Shown here: positions 1 through 6,863 of the stretch, piece by piece | Position numbering within the stretch: position 1 is the first letter of the stretch | How the letters are laid out: each line of letters opens with the position of its first letter | Assembly: GCA_020053185.1 (NCBI GenBank) | Contig: JAGVNP010000256.1 | Location: 1-11,225 of the forward strand | DNA: 11,225 bases | DNA from: Deltaproteobacteria bacterium | Lineage (GTDB): Bacteria > Desulfobacterota > Desulfomonilia > UBA1062 | Reading direction: 5' to 3' | Notes under the pieces: generated by a model | The model's database searches: none | Seen by the model: only the letters and a program-made list of their open reading frames with translations | What the model was told of the DNA's origin: nothing | Position numbers and translations under genes: made by a program

Positions 1-473
1 TGTATCTTGATCATATTCCCAAATTGTTTAAAAGATGCGGCCATCCCTTTGATGCCGTTCTTTGTTAAAAGGCCAATTGCATTGGCTGTAAAATTCCAGT
101 GCGCTCTCAATGTTTGTATCTTCAATTCCCCGTTTTCTTCTGCCACGAGATACAAAAGAAGTGCTTCAACCTCGCTTATAGCGCCGTTTGGCAAAGTGGT
201 ACGGATGAGCACATCACGGGCCATTTCGTTGTCTATAATGATATCCTGATTCACGGTGAATCGAATATCATTGGGAGCAATGAACACATCGTAAAAGCGG
301 GTAAGCTCATCCATGCCAGCCCTAAAACCCTGGCCTTTTCTATTTTGTCCTGCGCCAACAGGATCTTCAACCACAGCAGAAGTTGAAAACAAACCAAGCC
401 ATGCCTGCCTGTCATGACGGCCAACTATCTCAGGCGAACTTTGAACAAGTGCGTATATTTTTTTCTGATCCAT
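1..473 (-). CDS. Ketosteroid-isomerase-like NTF2-fold protein (3' end beyond window)
   Basis: Partial gene, 157 codons visible and still open at the left edge. The protein begins MDQKKIYALVQSS. Residues 30-50 contain VVEDPVGA followed by a Gly and an aromatic. From memory this closely matches the VEDPVGS segment of bacterial delta5-3-ketosteroid isomerase, whose Asp (D38) is the proton-shuttling base; here it is Asp37. The order of helix, VEDPvG, G-rich turn and later beta strands (about residues 85-130) fits the SnoaL/KSI NTF2-like fold. The KSI oxyanion-hole residues (Tyr14, Asp99) have no obvious counterpart, so it may be an isomerase variant or a hydratase/cyclase relative. The start at 473 is supported by GGGGG-TAGGA just upstream. 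An in-frame ATG at 542 lacks a ribosome site. It lies 228 bases downstream of the OYE gene on the same strand, and its membership of that operon is unclear. Fold fairly sure, activity uncertain. Confidence 0.75.
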   Translation of the reverse strand, partial: MDQKKIYALVQSSPEIVGRHDRQAWLGLFSTSAVVEDPVGAGQNRKGQGFRAGMDELTRFYDVFIAPNDIRFTVNQDIIIDNEMARDVLIRTTLPNGAISEVEALLLYLVAEENGELKIQTLRAHWNFTANAIGLLTKNGIKGMAASFKQFGNMIKI

Positions 474-653
474 TATTCCTACCCCCTTCAATTTATGTCT
501 TTTAAGCTTAAAAATGCTTTTGATCATTCCTTTAACGTTCATTTTTTAAGGTCTTATTTTTAAATGTCGTGTTATTAAAAGGAATGTTAAAACACAAATA
601 AGGATATATCTTTTTTTCATGCACTCACCGCGGGTTTCTGTATTTATATCTGC
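474..653. other. AT-rich intergenic region upstream of the KSI-like gene
   Basis: Very AT-rich spacer between the hairpin after the OYE gene and the KSI-like start. No convincing sigma70 promoter was found on the minus strand. It holds the short hydrophobic ORF (546-620), a lone ACC-GCG-GGT element at 627-635 resembling the core of the operator near 10186, and a loose inverted repeat (CATTCCTTTAA around 525-535 with AAAAGGAATG around 577-586). None is strong enough to assign a function. Confidence 0.4.
546..620 (-). CDS. Possible 24-codon hydrophobic small ORF
   Basis: A short ORF begins MKKRYILICVLTFLL and ends at a TAA after 24 codons. Its N-terminus looks like a signal peptide or small membrane peptide: two Lys and an Arg, then about 12 hydrophobic residues. 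A weak GGTGAG lies very close to the ATG. It is in the same frame as the KSI-like gene starting at 473, separated by one in-frame stop and 24 further sense codons. It could be a small membrane peptide, a relic of a longer N-terminus, or chance, because AT-rich DNA easily encodes such stretches. Confidence 0.22.
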   Translation of the reverse strand: MKKRYILICVLTFLLITRHLKIRP

Positions 654-695
654 ATATAAGGAGGGGAAGGCATTCCTGCCTTACCCTCCTTATAT
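654..695 (-). terminator. Long hairpin after the OYE gene (probable operon terminator or 3' stabiliser)
   Basis: Bases 654-665 pair perfectly with 684-695 (12 bp, ATATAAGGAGGG type). After one G/A mismatch (666/683), 667-671 pair with 678-682 around a 6-base loop. It begins 6 bases past the stop of the OYE gene. No T-run follows on either strand, so it may end the mRNA inefficiently or protect the 3' end instead of acting as a classical intrinsic terminator. Confidence 0.6.
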
Positions 696-701
696 ACGTA
701 A

Positions 702-2783
702 TTAACCAAGTCCGTATATTACTGCGTTAGCTTCCTGAATCGCCTTATCAATAAGGCCAAGACCAGAAACATCTCCTACAGTGTAGGACTCTGGCACAAA
801 ATCTTTACAAGCATCATAAAGTTCGGTTTTCGGTGCGATCTCCCCAGCCAATATCACGGTATTAGCAGTGATTATACATTCTTTGTCGCTGTAATAAGGT
901 TTGAAATGTACACCATCTTTGGTGATCCTTTTTACATCGCACTGAGTATGGAGTGTAACACCATGTTTTCTCAGTCTTGCAATGTGCTCATCGCGTCGTT
1001 TTACCCCAATCTCAGGAGCCAGCTCTTCGTATGAATCTATCACAGCAACTTCATGGCCTCTCTCTGCCAAAAACTCTGCTGTTTCAATGGCAGCAAGATC
1101 TGCACCAACAATAACCACCTTGTGGCCGACAAGAGGCATCCACACCTTTGTCACGGTCTGCAGAAGTTTTGGTGAAATCACTTTCTGCATAATATCACCT
1201 CCAAAGCTGATCCCTGCCTTCATCCACAAAGGAAGTTTTTCTTTGCCGTCAGGAGGCAGTTCTCCATACATCATCTTGTGCATCATTGTGCCGGTGAGCA
1301 CATGCGCCAGATCGTCGCCTTCAATCTTGGGAGCAACAACCTTTCCTCCGGTTGCATCAATCAGCACATCGGGTTTTTCGCTCCTCACAAACTCTGGGGT
1401 AACTTCAACGCCAAGTTTTACCTCAACAGGAAGTTTATGTACCTGAGTCATCAGATAGTTAAGCAGGGTTTCATTGTCAGGATGCACTGTGCATGCAGTG
1501 ACAAGCGATCCGCCAAGACGATGGTGTTTGTCATAAAGGGTTACCTTGTGTCCACGCTCTGCAGCAATGCGGCTGGCCTCCATTCCTCCAGGGCCTGATC
1601 CAACTACCATAATCGTTTTCGGATTTTCGGACTTACCTTCAAGCGGATATATCTCTTCTTTTCCCATTCTAGCGTTCACTGCACAGTGTAGATCCTCAAG
1701 CTTCATGAGGGAATCAATGCATGTCAGACAACGCACGCAGTGGCGGATATCATCAAGCCGATCTTCCTGCACCTTTTTGGGAAGCTGTGAATCAACAAGA
1801 AGCGGACGGCCCATCACAATTGCATCTGCCCAGTTTTTCTGCAGAATTTCCTCAGCAAACACCGGATCATGAATACAGCCTACCGGCATGACCGGGATAT
1901 TCACCACTTCTCTGATTGTATGGGCTGCAGGAACATTAAAGCCAAAGTCATAGTTGCTTCCGGCAATAATCTGAGACACAAGCGGATCGATAACGCCGCC
2001 TGACACATGGATACAATCAACGCCTGCAGCCTCAAGTATAGGCGCAATTCTCTGGGTATCGGTCATATCGCGGCCATTTGTACCTCCAACGCACTCGTCA
2101 CCCGAGATACGCACCGTCATGGGGAAGTCTGCCCCGGTTTTTTCTTTTATCTTTTTGATTACCTCGACAGCGAGTTTTACTCTGCCCTCAACTGTATGTC
2201 CGTTGTATTCATCATCCTCTCTCTTATTTCTGAGAGGAGAAAGGAAAGAACCAAGCAACATGTAATTGTGAGCCATGTGAAGTTCAACACCATCATAACC
2301 AGCTTCACGGGCTCTGCGCGCAGCCTCGCCGTACAGTTCAATCAAGGCAGGAAGCTCTTCAACAGCAAGTTCGCGGCATACCTTACCCGTGCTCTCACTG
2401 CGGTTAATTGAAGGTCCGATCGCATCCATATTCTCAAAAAACGGGGCCAGCGACTCAGGTCCTGGATGGCTTATCTGTGGAAAAATCTTGGCACCGGCTG
2501 CATGCACTGCATCAGTAAGGACCTTGTGCTGCTCAATCTGAAAATCACTGTGCAAGCCTACAGATAGAGGCTGGTATCTGTGCAGAGCATCAACAGAGTT
2601 TACCTCGGTAATAATAAGCCCAACCCCGCCCCTTGCTCTCTCGACCCAATATGCGATCTGTCTCTCGGATGGAGTTTCGTCCGGGTTAGCCCATACAGGC
2701 GTCATAGGTGACATTACAATCCTGTTTTTGAGTTCCAGATTACCTATCTTCCATGGAGACATCAATTTTTTTAATTTCGCCAT
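702..2783 (-). CDS. Old yellow enzyme / 2,4-dienoyl-CoA reductase-type flavoprotein (FMN, 4Fe-4S, FAD)
   Basis: A 693-residue enzyme, close to the length of E. coli FadH-type 2,4-dienoyl-CoA reductases and clostridial BaiCD/BaiH enoate reductases. Residues 1-340 form the OYE TIM barrel: LKNRIVMSPM near the start, HAAGAKIFPQISHPG at 94-108, and a candidate active-site Tyr174 in a segment leading to SPLRNKREDEY-like residues. The FMN phosphate loop is MGRPLLVD around 324-331. Cys349, Cys352, Cys355 and Cys367 form the expected C-x2-C-x2-C-x11-C iron-sulfur cluster motif. An FAD Rossmann motif GSGPGG is at 395-400, and a second nucleotide domain at 556-583 has GADLAA in place of the usual GxGxxG. 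It would pass hydride from NAD(P)H through FAD and the cluster to FMN, reducing a C=C conjugated to a carbonyl or thioester. AGGAG precedes the ATG. Last gene of the packed run, 25 bases after the SCP2-like gene. Class is sure; substrate (steroid-like enone or dienoyl-CoA) is inferred. Confidence 0.93.
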   Translation of the reverse strand: MAKLKKLMSPWKIGNLELKNRIVMSPMTPVWANPDETPSERQIAYWVERARGGVGLIITEVNSVDALHRYQPLSVGLHSDFQIEQHKVLTDAVHAAGAKIFPQISHPGPESLAPFFENMDAIGPSINRSESTGKVCRELAVEELPALIELYGEAARRAREAGYDGVELHMAHNYMLLGSFLSPLRNKREDDEYNGHTVEGRVKLAVEVIKKIKEKTGADFPMTVRISGDECVGGTNGRDMTDTQRIAPILEAAGVDCIHVSGGVIDPLVSQIIAGSNYDFGFNVPAAHTIREVVNIPVMPVGCIHDPVFAEEILQKNWADAIVMGRPLLVDSQLPKKVQEDRLDDIRHCVRCLTCIDSLMKLEDLHCAVNARMGKEEIYPLEGKSENPKTIMVVGSGPGGMEASRIAAERGHKVTLYDKHHRLGGSLVTACTVHPDNETLLNYLMTQVHKLPVEVKLGVEVTPEFVRSEKPDVLIDATGGKVVAPKIEGDDLAHVLTGTMMHKMMYGELPPDGKEKLPLWMKAGISFGGDIMQKVISPKLLQTVTKVWMPLVGHKVVIVGADLAAIETAEFLAERGHEVAVIDSYEELAPEIGVKRRDEHIARLRKHGVTLHTQCDVKRITKDGVHFKPYYSDKECIITANTVILAGEIAPKTELYDACKDFVPESYTVGDVSGLGLIDKAIQEANAVIYGLG

Positions 2784-2808
2784 TATCTCAATCTCCTATG
2801 TTTTTCTG

Positions 2809-3201
2809 CTATTCAGCAAAGTCTGTGATTGCTGCAATATTGTTTGTCAGATCAAGAAGCGGTTTACTTGGCTTATACACCTGTAGAGGGATCAGCTTTT
2901 TCAGGTTTCCGGAAAGTTTGATCTTTCTCTTGATGTACCCTCTCATACCGACAGACCAATCATTCTTGACAAGAATCTTGTATGCATAATCATCAGGCAT
3001 TGACATAGTAACATCAGGGGTAGCAATGAAGCCTTTCTGGATGATACCGCCGTTTATGCACATCTCAACCTTACCATCTTTTGTCTCCACAGCAAGATTC
3101 ACTGTTACATTTGCCATTGCAGAAGGAACCTGAAGATCGCCGGCAGCTTCTGTCATTTCCTTTACCTTAGCAAACCATTCATCGGATAAAAATTTGATCA
3201 T
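2809..3201 (-). CDS. SCP2-like sterol/lipid-binding protein
   Basis: A 130-residue cytosolic protein with no signal peptide. Alternating beta strands (about residues 30-60) are followed by TPDVTMSMPDDYAYKIL (61-77) and GYIKRKIKLSGNLKKLI (88-104). This is the typical C-terminal half of SCP2 sterol-carrier domains, where a helix after a D-V-x-(I/M)-x-(M) strand leads to a G-x-(I/L)-K-x-x-G-(D/N) segment. Such domains bind sterols, fatty acids or acyl-CoAs in a hydrophobic tunnel; as stand-alone bacterial proteins they often lie in lipid or steroid gene clusters. The ATG at 3201 follows AGGGGGAACGT. It sits 19 bases after the second FadL gene and 25 bases before the OYE gene, so co-transcription is very likely. 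It probably receives the imported lipid or presents it to the redox enzymes (inference). Confidence 0.8.
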   Translation of the reverse strand: MIKFLSDEWFAKVKEMTEAAGDLQVPSAMANVTVNLAVETKDGKVEMCINGGIIQKGFIATPDVTMSMPDDYAYKILVKNDWSVGMRGYIKRKIKLSGNLKKLIPLQVYKPSKPLLDLTNNIAAITDFAE

Positions 3202-3220
3202 ACGTTCCCCCTTTTATTTT

Positions 3221-4624
3221 TTACCATGCAATGTTTATTGCTATACCGCCTGCGTATGCATCACCTTCCACGCGATAGCTCTCCTGTTCTTCCCATGTAG
3301 GTCCGCTTACACCGTCTTTATACACAGTATAGTCATCGAGCCTCAGGTACTGGAAAGTTCCGACAAGATTGATCTTGCCGTCTTTGACTATATTGATTGG
3401 ATCATCAATCGTCTTGTTCAAGCCTATAGAAAAGATCTTTTTATCCATATCAAGATAATTTGTCACTCTTCCTGACTGATCAGGTACTGGAGTTGGTTGA
3501 TAGCAATACCCTACCATAAGGCTTGAGGTCTCACCCAACATATATTCAACCCCTGCCCGATAGTTGATGGTGTCTTTGAAATCCGGACTGCCTTCATAAT
3601 ACACCTTCTGAGATGTACTAAAATCATAATTGCTCCACAACTGCTTGTTTGCTTCCAGAGAGACCAAAGCCTTTCCAATGTCAAACGCAAAACCCAACGA
3701 ATATTCCTCGGGAGTATAGAAGCACTCAATATCCAGAGCCAGATTAATATCTAGTCCTCCAGGGATTTCTACCGGTAGAGGTAACCCTGTGTACTGGTTT
3801 ATAATACCCTGAAATCCCTGTGAGGCTGATGTTTCCATGGGTATTTGAAAAAATTCTTCATCTCTCCATGAAAGGCCAACTTTAACCTTTCCGTCCAACG
3901 GGGTAATAAGTATACCTGCCAATGGATCTACCCTAAATAGTGATGCCTCATAGGTATTAGAAACATCCTCGCCCTGAGCATTTGCTTCTTGCTGCGGGTA
4001 TGCAGACCCATTCCCGTAGGTCATTGCCTGTATTCCACCGCCCACATACAGAAGGTTATCTATAAGTTCTGCTCCTGCGCCTACTGCCAGGGTCACTCTG
4101 TTAATATCATCGCCGAACCTGATAAAATGCGGCTGGTCAGGGGCATAGCTACTAATAGCATAGCAAACCTCAAAATGTTCTGGAAAAGAAAGTGCAACCC
4201 CTACCCGCACAGGTACAGGCGTAGGCACAATCTCATTTATGTCCAGTATTATACCGACAAACGGTGCCGGTACTTCAAGCCCATCATAGCTTGCCTCTGT
4301 GGGATCGTTTCTGGTTTCATTCTGTCCTCCAAGCCCTGACAATCCAGGTGTGGTCAAGTCTTGCCCGTCCAAGGTCTCTACATCAATATTGGGGGCAATA
4401 TGCAGATATTCAATGGTAATGACATTGCCAGTCCCTTGTGCAAGTCCTGCCGGGTTATAGTATGCAGCAGCATAATTATCTGCTACTGCGGTAAAAGCGC
4501 CGCCAAGGGCTATTGCCCGCATGCTTATGCCATGAGTATCGCTTATTCCTGATCCAAAAGCCGGAACAGCAAAACAAATCACCAGGAGCATTCCGAGCAA
4601 AATAGTATGAAATCTTCGCTTCAT
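3221..4624 (-). CDS. FadL/OmpP1-type outer-membrane hydrophobic-substrate transporter, second copy
   Basis: A 467-residue protein starting MKRRFHTILLG, with a signal peptide of about 24 residues ending near PAFGS. The mature N-terminus carries MRAIALGGAFTAVADNYAAA and YNPAGLA, the conserved NPA-type plug segment of FadL channels. The rest is Gly/aromatic-rich amphipathic beta strands ending in NIAW, and a terminal aromatic is the outer-membrane barrel signature. FadL proteins form 14-stranded barrels that let fatty acids, aromatics or steroids diffuse laterally into the outer membrane. The start at 4624 is chosen over an in-frame ATG at 4720 because GGAGG lies 7 bases upstream, the signal peptide begins here, and the longer form would overlap the preceding gene. 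It lies 17 bases after its paralog at 4642-5982 and shares long stretches with it, including DPLAGILITPLDGKVKVG and QPTPVPDQSG. Confidence 0.9.
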   Translation of the reverse strand: MKRRFHTILLGMLLVICFAVPAFGSGISDTHGISMRAIALGGAFTAVADNYAAAYYNPAGLAQGTGNVITIEYLHIAPNIDVETLDGQDLTTPGLSGLGGQNETRNDPTEASYDGLEVPAPFVGIILDINEIVPTPVPVRVGVALSFPEHFEVCYAISSYAPDQPHFIRFGDDINRVTLAVGAGAELIDNLLYVGGGIQAMTYGNGSAYPQQEANAQGEDVSNTYEASLFRVDPLAGILITPLDGKVKVGLSWRDEEFFQIPMETSASQGFQGIINQYTGLPLPVEIPGGLDINLALDIECFYTPEEYSLGFAFDIGKALVSLEANKQLWSNYDFSTSQKVYYEGSPDFKDTINYRAGVEYMLGETSSLMVGYCYQPTPVPDQSGRVTNYLDMDKKIFSIGLNKTIDDPINIVKDGKINLVGTFQYLRLDDYTVYKDGVSGPTWEEQESYRVEGDAYAGGIAINIAW

Positions 4625-4641
4625 GATCCGCCTCCTATCTT

Positions 4642-5982
4642 CTACCATGAGATGGTCGCTGCAAGACCACCGGTATATACGCCATCGCTCTTCACTGTAT
4701 AACTCTGCTGATCTTCCCATACAGGACCATCTTCACCGTTTTTATATACAGTAAGATCATCAAGCTTCTGATACTGGAACATCCCCTCGACCTTAACAGG
4801 GACTTTCCTCTCTGTGATTGGAAATGAGTAGTTTCCGCCTATGGAAAACATGTCCTTGTCCATATCCAGATAATTGCTTATCTTTCCTGACTGATCTGGC
4901 ACCGGTGTCGGCTGATGACAAAAACCTAACAGGATATTTGTTTTTTCATTTAATTCATACTCAAGCCCTGCCCTGTAGTTAATGGTGTTGCGAAAGCCAG
5001 GATCTTCATAAAACTTAGCATTGACCGAGGTATTCTCAAAACGGCTCCAGAGCTGTTTGGATGCCTCAATTGATACCATGGCCTTCCCAAAATCAAGCGA
5101 CAGCCCCAGATCATATTCTTCCGGCGTAGAGTAGCCCACAATGGACATGATCCCGTACTGGGCTGCAGGCTGCTGGCCAAGCAGAAGAGCGGCTCCGTAT
5201 GAATACGAAGGGTCTATTGCAAAAAGCTGTTCATCTTTCCACGAAAAACCAACCTTTACCTTTCCGTCCAGTGGAGTAATAAGTATGCCGGCTAAAGGAT
5301 CATACATCATTATTGATGGTGATTTCTGCTCCCCATTGACATAATAATTCGTCTGGGGAATAGTAATTCCATTCACATAGGTAGTCCCTGACCCGACCCA
5401 CATGCCATTAACTCCGCCACCCACATAAAGCAACCCGGGCAACACCTCAGCACCTGCACTTACCACCAGGGTTGCACGATCGACTTGATCGCCATAGCGT
5501 ATAAGCTGTGGCAGGTCAGGAGGAATATCATTGATCCTGACCTGAACATTGAACTCTTCTGGAAGCGAAGCTGCTACACCAAGCTGCACATTTACAGGCA
5601 GATTAACAATGTCATTGAGATCTAACACAAGTCCCAGTATAGGAAATGGAATGTCCAACCCTTTGCCGTAATGACATTCATCAGGGTCATGTGCCACATT
5701 GCCCTGGTTGTCATAGAAGTCTAATTCCTGGCCATCTAAAGTCTTTATGTCGATCTTAGGGTGTGTGTACATGTATTCAAGGGTCACATGATGACCTGCG
5801 CTCTGGGCAAGCCCTGCTGGGTTATAGTATGCAGCAGCATAATTATCCGCTACAGCGGTAAATGCTCCGCCTAAAGCCATTGCCCTCATGCCAATGCCAT
5901 AGGTATCAGCAAGCCCGGCAGCAGAGACACTTGAACTGAAAACGAGAGCTGATATTCCAAGTATGAAAAATATCTTCCTCAT
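4642..5982 (-). CDS. FadL/OmpP1-type outer-membrane hydrophobic-substrate transporter, first copy
   Basis: A 446-residue protein with an N-terminal signal peptide (MRKIFFILGISALVFSSSVS, cleavage near SAA-GLA). The FadL plug motif follows: MRAMALGGAFTAVADNYAAA and YYNPAGLAQ. A beta-rich barrel ends in ATISW, whose terminal Trp suits BAM-dependent outer-membrane insertion. GAGGAG lies 7 bases before the ATG. It is the first of two tandem paralogs. The two share the N-terminal segment, a central DPLAGILITPLDGKVKVG block and a C-terminal QPTPVPDQSG / NYLDMDK block, but differ in the loops between, as expected if substrate-contacting or surface loops diverged after duplication. It follows the TPR-like gene by 94 bases, the widest gap in the run. 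Class is confident; the ligand is inferred from neighbours to be steroid- or terpenoid-like. Confidence 0.9.
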   Translation of the reverse strand: MRKIFFILGISALVFSSSVSAAGLADTYGIGMRAMALGGAFTAVADNYAAAYYNPAGLAQSAGHHVTLEYMYTHPKIDIKTLDGQELDFYDNQGNVAHDPDECHYGKGLDIPFPILGLVLDLNDIVNLPVNVQLGVAASLPEEFNVQVRINDIPPDLPQLIRYGDQVDRATLVVSAGAEVLPGLLYVGGGVNGMWVGSGTTYVNGITIPQTNYYVNGEQKSPSIMMYDPLAGILITPLDGKVKVGFSWKDEQLFAIDPSYSYGAALLLGQQPAAQYGIMSIVGYSTPEEYDLGLSLDFGKAMVSIEASKQLWSRFENTSVNAKFYEDPGFRNTINYRAGLEYELNEKTNILLGFCHQPTPVPDQSGKISNYLDMDKDMFSIGGNYSFPITERKVPVKVEGMFQYQKLDDLTVYKNGEDGPVWEDQQSYTVKSDGVYTGGLAATISW

Positions 5983-6076
5983 AATCTTCTCCTCTCTCAG
6001 GTGCTATTGAAAATCTCGTGGCCCTGGAGAATTTGATGGGAGCCTTTACGCGATCACCAATAGCTTCGGTTTTTCG
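5983..6076 (-). other. Intercistronic spacer with a 7-bp inverted repeat
   Basis: This 94-base gap is the longest inside the gene run. GCTATTG at 6003-6009 and CAATAGC at 6058-6064 are perfect inverted repeats with a 48-base loop that could bring the two gene ends together in the mRNA. There is no T-run and no clear promoter. It may be an mRNA processing or stability element before the FadL genes, or chance. Confidence 0.25.
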
Positions 6077-6832
6077 TTACTTAAGCTTTTTGCGAATATC
6101 TTTTGCGATATCGCGATAATATGGCTCTTCGTAGCTTTCCAGTTCTACAAGTAGCTTTTCCACCCTGTCTTTAAATTCTACGTATTCCTTACCCTTTAAC
6201 TGGCTGATGAATTGTGCAGAATAGGCTACTCTGTTCTTTGCATCGTTTATGTGAGCTGAATTTGCTTCATATTCCTTAAAATACTTCAAGGCCTTGTCCA
6301 TCTTCTTCATTGGCCATGGAAGCTGAGAATAGAACATAGCCATTCCAAAGGTAGGGCCCCAGTCGTCATATGATTTTCCATATTTATATGCATTTTCAAT
6401 ACATCGGGTTGTCTTTCCCAGAATGCCTTCTTTTATTGCAGTCACCACGCTCACGCCATCTGCATAAAGCCCGATGCTCATTGCTTCCCAATGATATCCT
6501 TCCACGCCCTGCGGATTAATCTTCTGAGCTTTTTCTGCATATATCATTCCTGTTTTACCAATCTGTGTACACTGTTTTTGCCACCCTGGGGCATGCGCGA
6601 CTTTTATCGAAACGCCATAATAATCTGATGCCATTGTCACCTTCCAGTTTGCCTCATAGCTGTCAGGGGCTTCCTGCGCTGCTGCAATGTACAGATCAAC
6701 GGCCTTCTTATATTCGCCCTTTGCAAATGCTGCGTCTCCTTTTACCAAGGCATCTGATGCATACACATTTATAGACACAGCAAAGGCAAAAATAGCGATC
6801 AGGATTACTGCTATATTTTTTCCGTACTTCAT
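6077..6832 (-). CDS. Exported TPR-like protein, possibly TatT (TRAP T-component)-like
   Basis: A 251-residue protein with a Sec signal peptide (KYGKN, then a hydrophobic run to about residue 22, likely cleavage after VYA at 24-26). No lipobox Cys is present, so a soluble periplasmic location is likely. Residues 27-62 (ALVKGDAAFAKGEYKKAVDLY and following) read as a TPR repeat. The remainder is helical, with a Trp/Tyr-rich centre and a charged C-terminal helix. Overall layout (TPR, then helical repeats with GYHWEAMSIGLYADG at 112-126) recalls the TatT periplasmic TPR proteins associated with some TRAP-type systems, but this is recognised by pattern only. It is 31 bases after the flavoprotein and before the FadL pair, suggesting a periplasmic partner that collects or hands over the hydrophobic substrate. 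Start supported by GAGAGGG upstream. Export is fairly sure; function is not. Confidence 0.75.
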   Translation of the reverse strand: MKYGKNIAVILIAIFAFAVSINVYASDALVKGDAAFAKGEYKKAVDLYIAAAQEAPDSYEANWKVTMASDYYGVSIKVAHAPGWQKQCTQIGKTGMIYAEKAQKINPQGVEGYHWEAMSIGLYADGVSVVTAIKEGILGKTTRCIENAYKYGKSYDDWGPTFGMAMFYSQLPWPMKKMDKALKYFKEYEANSAHINDAKNRVAYSAQFISQLKGKEYVEFKDRVEKLLVELESYEEPYYRDIAKDIRKKLK

Positions 6833-6863
6833 ATATTTTCCCTCTCTCTTACTTTCTTACTGT

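Noticed and set aside
982..1446. Plus-strand open frame of 154 codons
   Set aside because: It is antisense to the conserved FAD/NAD domains of the OYE-type enzyme; Ser/Thr/Pro-rich composition is typical of a shadow frame.
2007..2411. Plus-strand open frame of 134 codons
   Set aside because: Antisense to the TIM barrel of the OYE-type enzyme; no domain recognised.
4625..4720. 32-residue N-terminal extension of the second FadL protein from an ATG at 4720
   Set aside because: It overlaps the end of the preceding FadL gene, puts charged residues before the signal peptide, and the ATG at 4624 has a well-placed GGAGG.
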